Origin: Actinomycetes bacterium
Lineage (GTDB): Bacteria > Actinomycetota > Acidimicrobiia > Acidimicrobiales > Palsa-688
Assembly (NCBI GenBank): GCA_021788115.1
Contig: JAJYLA010000015.1
Location: 1 to 42,064 of the forward strand
Length of the DNA: 42,064 nt
Reading direction: 5' to 3'
Part shown: in pieces, positions 38,325 through 42,064 of the stretch
Numbering within the stretch: the first letter of the stretch is position 1
Layout of the letters: each line of letters starts with the position of its first letter
Translations under genes and position numbers: made by a program
The notes under the pieces: model-generated
What the model was told of the DNA's origin: nothing
The model's input: the letters and a program-made list of their open reading frames with translations, nothing else
Databases searched by the model: none

Positions 38325-38427
38325 GCGACCTTCAGCCGGCGTTTGGTGGCAGTCGGGACCCGGTTTGCGGCTGCAGATATGGGATGCGTGTTCTGGGACG
38401 GTCCGAGTCGAGCTGTTGGAGTTATGT

Positions 38428-39186
38428 CTAGGCGACCGCCTTGCGGAAGACGTTGGTCGCCCATGTCAGTACCAGGGCGCATAGGGGGATGGTGACGGCG
38501 AACGCCTGCCAGACGTGGCTGCTTGACAGTGCTCCGGCGGAAAGGGCGCGTGATCCTTCGACTACGTAGTAGAGCGGGTCGATGTGGGCGAGAGCCCGTA
38601 GCCAGGTGGGGCCGAGGGATATCGGCAGTAGGACGCCGGCGAGAAGTAGTACCGGCAGGTTGAGACCGTTGATGATCGCGGCGAACCCGCTGATTTCTTT
38701 GGTGATCAGCGCGGTCGCGACCGAGAAGGCCGCCATTGTGACCATGAACAGGCCGAGGAGAACGGCTAGTACGAGTAGCCCGACCCAGTGCAGGTGGAAG
38801 CCGAAGCCGACGGCCACCACGACGGCTATGGCATCGAAGAGGTAGACGAACATCATCCCTGACACCAAGGGGCCGGCCAGGATGGCGAACCGGCTGACCG
38901 GTGTGACGCGGAAGCGTTCGGTGACACCGGCTCGGAGCTCGAATATGGTGCCGAATCCTTGCGATGTGCCGCTGGCGAAGGCCAGCAGCGCCAGGATGCC
39001 GGGCAGGAAGGTGTCGAGCACCCGGCCGGTGTTGGTGTCGGCGCCGGAGAAGTGCTTGAGCAAGGGAGTGAAGAGCGCGAGGTAGAGCACGGGTGAGGAC
39101 AGCCCGACGAACATCCATACCGGGTTGCGCAGCTGCTGGACGGTGTTGCGTTGGAAGAACAGACCGACTTGGCGCAGAGTGTTCAT
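38428..39186 (-). CDS. ABC-2 type transporter permease (DrrB-like)
   Basis: 252 residues with six hydrophobic helices. It begins MNTLRQVGLFFQRNTVQQLR, then PVWMFVGLSSPVLYLALFTP. RAGVTERFRVTPVSRFAILA is the conserved ABC-2 region after helix 2, and IDPLYYVVEGSRAL is the late motif. The ATG overlaps the ATPase stop by 4 bases, so the two are translationally coupled. With the ATPase it forms a DrrAB-type exporter, likely for a drug or lipid-like molecule; its cargo is unknown. Confidence 0.9.
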   Translation of the reverse strand: MNTLRQVGLFFQRNTVQQLRNPVWMFVGLSSPVLYLALFTPLLKHFSGADTNTGRVLDTFLPGILALLAFASGTSQGFGTIFELRAGVTERFRVTPVSRFAILAGPLVSGMMFVYLFDAIAVVVAVGFGFHLHWVGLLVLAVLLGLFMVTMAAFSVATALITKEISGFAAIINGLNLPVLLLAGVLLPISLGPTWLRALAHIDPLYYVVEGSRALSAGALSSSHVWQAFAVTIPLCALVLTWATNVFRKAVA

Positions 39187-40169
39187 GCCGTCACCTCCGT
39201 TCCAGTGTCGGCGGTGCCATCTCGCAGCGACCGGCCGGTCTGGTGCAAGAACACGTCGTCGAGCGTCGGTTCGGACAGGCTGATGGACTTGATCGGAAGC
39301 GACTCCCGATCGAGGAGTCTCAGCAGTTCCGGTAGTACCGCGCCGCCGTCCTCGACGTAGAGGCGCAACACTCCGGCGTCGGTGGCGATCTCGCGGACGT
39401 AAGGCTGCTGGCCTAGCAGCAGGACGGCCGTGTCGGCCATCTGCTCGTCCTTGAGCCCGACTATCACCGAGTCGCCGGCCACCCTGCGTTTGAGGTCCCG
39501 GGGTTTGCCCTCGGCCACGATGGTCCCGTGGTCCATGATCATCAGGCGGTCGCAGAGGACGTCGGCCTCTTCGAGGTAGTGGGTGGTGAGGAAGACGGTC
39601 GTGCCTAGGCTGCGCAGAGCTCGGATGTGGTCCCACAGGTTGGCCCGGTTCTGGGGGTCAAGGCCGGTGGTCGGCTCGTCCAGGAAGAGCACGTCTGGCT
39701 GGTGGATCATCCCGAGGGCCACGTCGAGCCGGCGGCGTTGACCGCCCGAGTAGGTGATGACCTTGCGGTCGGCAAAGTCCGCCAAGTCCAGCAGGACCAC
39801 CAGTTCGACCGCCCGCCGGCGCACCGTTTCGAGCGCGCCGCCATAGAGACGACCTTGCAGGATGAGGTTCTCCATGCCGGTGGCCAGGTCGTCAGCCCCG
39901 CCGAGCTGGCTGACATAGCCGATCCGCTCCCGAACCCTCTTCGGATGATTCGCCACGTCGTAACCGGCGACGGTCGCCTGGCCCGAATCAATAGGCAGCA
40001 AGGTGGTCAACATGCGGAGCGTGGTGGTCTTGCCGGCGCCGTTCGGCCCCAAGAAGCCGAAAATCTCCCCTCTCTCCACTTGGATGTCCACGCCCCGCAC
40101 AGCCTCCACTGCCCCCTTGCGGCTGCGGAAGCTCTTCCGCAGGTCCCGGGTGGCGATGACATGATCCAC
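39183..40169 (-). CDS. ABC transporter ATP-binding protein (DrrA-like)
   Basis: 328 residues. Walker A FGFLGPNGAGKTTTLRMLTT-type sequence, Q-loop region YVSQLGGADDLATGMENL, signature TYSGGQRRRLDVALGM, Walker B DVLFLDEPTTGLDPQNRANL and switch His in VFLTTHYLEEAD. The C-terminal ~90 residues form the regulatory domain of daunorubicin-resistance ATPases. GTG start one base after the PadR stop and 4-base overlap with the permease: a three-gene operon controlled by PadR. Confidence 0.93.
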   Translation of the reverse strand: MDHVIATRDLRKSFRSRKGAVEAVRGVDIQVERGEIFGFLGPNGAGKTTTLRMLTTLLPIDSGQATVAGYDVANHPKRVRERIGYVSQLGGADDLATGMENLILQGRLYGGALETVRRRAVELVVLLDLADFADRKVITYSGGQRRRLDVALGMIHQPDVLFLDEPTTGLDPQNRANLWDHIRALRSLGTTVFLTTHYLEEADVLCDRLMIMDHGTIVAEGKPRDLKRRVAGDSVIVGLKDEQMADTAVLLLGQQPYVREIATDAGVLRLYVEDGGAVLPELLRLLDRESLPIKSISLSEPTLDDVFLHQTGRSLRDGTADTGTEVTA

Positions 40170-40170
40170 G

Positions 40171-40833
40171 TCAGTCCCCTATCTCGTGCAGGTCGGCGAG
40201 GCGTTCGGGGTCGAAAGGTGGTGGAACCTGGTCGGCCCCGTGCTCCTGTATCTGGCGCCACCAGTAGATTCCCTCGAGCGTGCCCTCTTCGATGTCACGT
40301 ACCAGCTTCTTCACGTATTCCATCTCGGCGTTGCGCATCCGGTCCCGGTATTCCTCTTCCACCCGGAACAGGCGCGGTAGCCCGTGCTTGTCCATCAGCT
40401 CCCTCATGGCCGAGGCGTGGGTGTCGTCGATGACCAGATTCTGGTAGCGCTCGGTGAGCAGCTCGACCACCTGCTCAGGTGGAAGCGCCGGCAAGAAGGA
40501 CAGTGCGGCGACGAACTGGGGGTACTCGACAGCCGGCGTCGATAGCAGATCGGCGAGCCAGTCGTTCACCTCCACGTGGCCGCTCTCGGTCAGCTGGTAG
40601 ATGGTGCGCTCCGGTAGACGGCCCGCGCGTTCGGTCTCTCGCGACTCGATCAAACCCCGCTTGCTCAACGAGTCGACCACCCCATACAGGGCGCCGTAGT
40701 TGAGTCTCACGCTGCGATGCTTCTGGCGCTGCCGCAAGGTGGCGGCCACCTCGTAGGGATGCATGGGCCGTTCCAGTAGCGACACAAGCACCGCCAGGGC
40801 CAGAGGGTTGCTTCGGTTACGGGCGGCGGCCAA
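40171..40833 (-). CDS. PadR-family transcriptional regulator
   Basis: 220 residues. N-terminal winged helix LALAVLVSLLERPMHPYEVA, RLNYGALYGVVDSLSKRGLI and GRLPERTIYQLTESG are the PadR hallmarks. The C-terminal helical dimerisation domain is long (subfamily with Vir_act_alpha_C). TTG start, supported by GAGAGGAG 6 bases upstream. It heads the operon with the DrrAB-type exporter, and a palindromic operator overlaps its promoter. The likely logic is repression of exporter and self until a toxic cargo binds. Confidence 0.92.
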   Translation of the reverse strand: MAAARNRSNPLALAVLVSLLERPMHPYEVAATLRQRQKHRSVRLNYGALYGVVDSLSKRGLIESRETERAGRLPERTIYQLTESGHVEVNDWLADLLSTPAVEYPQFVAALSFLPALPPEQVVELLTERYQNLVIDDTHASAMRELMDKHGLPRLFRVEEEYRDRMRNAEMEYVKKLVRDIEEGTLEGIYWWRQIQEHGADQVPPPFDPERLADLHEIGD

Positions 40834-40846
40834 CTCTTGCTCCTCT

Positions 40847-40873
40847 CAGGGTACCCTGATTAGAGTACCCTGA
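40847..40873 (-). promoter_or_regulatory. PadR operator: 12-bp palindrome plus direct half-site
   Basis: CAGGGTACCCTG (40847-40858) is a perfect palindrome. GTACCCTGA recurs 14 bases on (40851-40859 and 40865-40873). TACTCT on the minus strand (complement of 40862-40867) is a possible -10, so binding would block polymerase. Confidence 0.65.
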
Positions 40874-41077
40874 AGAGATCAGTGTGTCAACGGGGAAGAA
40901 CATCCCCAGCACTACTGACAGGCAAAGCACCCTTGAGCCGGCGATCCGGGACGCGAGCGTTTCGGGGTTAGGGGCGCAGGTTTGGGGACGCCTCGGGGGG
41001 CGCGACTGCGAGCGCGTGAGAGGTCCGGGATGGGGTCAGGCGTCGCGAACCGAGCGCAGATGAGAGACAATCGGTGT

Positions 41078-42001
41078 GTGACCCTTTTGGCCGCCCCAGC
41101 CGCGGATACTCGCCACCACGTGGTGATCGTCGGCGCTGGCTTCGGTGGCCTTTTCGCAGCCAAGGCACTGCGCCGGATCCCGGTCCGGGTGACCTTGATC
41201 GACCGTACTAACCACCATCTATTTCAGCCGCTGCTCTATCAGGTGGCCACGGGCATCCTTTCCGAGGGCCAGATTGCCCCAGCGAGTCGGGACATCTTCC
41301 GCAACTACCGCTCGATGGAGATCGTGCTGGGCGAGGTGCGGTCCATCGACCCTGAGGAGCAGAGCGTGGAGGTGTTGGAGTTCGGCTCGACCACGACTAT
41401 CTCCTACGACAGTTTGATCGTGGCGGCTGGGGCCACCACCTCCTACTTCGGTCACGACGGGTACCGATCGCATGCCTCCGGCATGAAATCGCTCGACGAC
41501 GCCCTGCACCTGCGCGGGCAGATCTTCAGCGCGTTCGAACGGGCCGAGGCTGCCGAGGAGGACGACCGGGCCCGCCGGGCCCTCATGACCTTCGTCGTGG
41601 TCGGCGGGGGTCCGACCGGGGTCGAGATGGCCGGCCAGCTCAAGGAGTTGTCCCGCCGTGCCCTCCGGTCCAATTACCGCCGGATCGACCCGTCCAGCAC
41701 CCGGGTCCTGCTGGTCGAGGGCGGCGACCGTCTGGTCCCGGCGATGGGCGAACGACTGGCCAAGGTGACAGAGAAGGACATGGCCCGCCTGGGGGTCGAG
41801 GTCCATTTGGGCGCCATGGTCACGGGCATGGACGAGACCACCGTCGAGATCACCGGGCGCGAAGGCACCAAGATGGTGGTCGAGGCGGCCACCCGGATCT
41901 GGGCGGCCGGCACAAAGGGTGCGCCGCTGGGGGCGCAGCTGGCCGCTGTCACCGGTGCGCCGCTTGATGTGATGAAGGAGCGCAGCGCTGCTCCTGCGTG
42001 A
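41078..42001 (+). pseudogene. Type II NADH dehydrogenase-like flavoprotein, C-terminally truncated
   Basis: 307 residues from the GTG at 41078 (VTLLAAPAADTRHHVVIVGA); GACAAT 6 bases upstream may be a leaderless -10. FAD site VVIVGAGFGGLFAAKALRRI, NHHLFQPLLYQVATGILSEG (typical of Ndh), NADH site FVVVGGGPTGVEMAGQLKEL. The frame follows the family up to RIWAAGTKGAPLGAQLAAVT and GAPLD, then ends after ten unrelated residues at a TGA. Normal proteins are about 430 or more residues and need the second FAD motif and the membrane-anchoring C-terminus, both missing. Only 63 bases remain to the window edge, and I see no resumption in another frame there. Could be real truncation or a breakpoint. Confidence 0.65.
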
Positions 42002-42064
42002 CGGACTCGGTTGGTGCGACCGGGGCTGGGCGCCGAGCAAGGAGAAGCGTGGTGGCCGCGAACG

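Overview
The window is about 42 kb of GC-rich DNA with actinobacterial character. Many start codons are GTG. Several genes have a TANNNT -10 hexamer about 6-7 bases before a GTG or ATG start, which fits leaderless mRNAs. PadR, MmyB-like XRE, TetR and COG2345 regulators and an AlkA with an Ada-type N-terminus also fit. I cannot assign a genus; a soil or freshwater actinobacterium, possibly Acidimicrobiia-like, is my inference. All family calls come from reading motifs, not from searches.

Left end (1-2.7 kb): a decayed accessory patch. It holds an ATPase C-terminal fragment abutting a transposase remnant, a frameshifted PIN toxin, an intact RHH-MazF toxin-antitoxin pair and a broken DUF2255 gene. 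From 2.7 to 6.2 kb lies a redox cluster (cupin, zinc alcohol dehydrogenase, MmyB-like regulator, divergent aldo/keto reductase) with a perfect 17-bp palindrome between the divergent genes.

From 6.3 to 16.5 kb: an MFS carrier with an unusual soluble insertion, an MBL-fold hydrolase, a PrsW-like protease, a Rip3-like M50-CBS intramembrane protease, and a four-gene 2-oxoacid:ferredoxin oxidoreductase operon. The last gene of that operon fuses a GltD-like NAD(P)H flavoprotein to a 2[4Fe-4S] ferredoxin. Three dyad-like sites resembling DevR/OsdR dormancy boxes lie upstream of the carrier, the M50 protease and the oxidoreductase operon. Then come housekeeping and repair genes to 21 kb: cupin, tadA, thioesterase, ogt, Ada-like alkA and a methyltransferase.

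From 21 to 25.5 kb: two overlapping DUF3147 membrane genes, a TetR remnant, and a polyhydroxyalkanoate module (phaC, phasin, XRE regulator). The phasin promoter is near-consensus, with a tandem 7-bp repeat in its spacer. From 25.5 to 33.4 kb: a TetR/ATP-grasp divergent pair sharing a 25-bp intergenic region with a 17-bp operator, a proline-rich lipoprotein, an MFS exporter with a divergent wHTH regulator, and a SufR-like regulator divergent from a ferredoxin-reductase-type flavoprotein.

From 33.4 to 38.3 kb: lower-GC, mostly small or hypothetical genes, introduced by a degenerate tRNA-Ser(CGA)-like sequence and a truncated HTH gene. This looks like an old insertion or recombination zone. The right end carries a PadR-controlled DrrAB-type ABC exporter and a type II NADH dehydrogenase-like gene that stops early.
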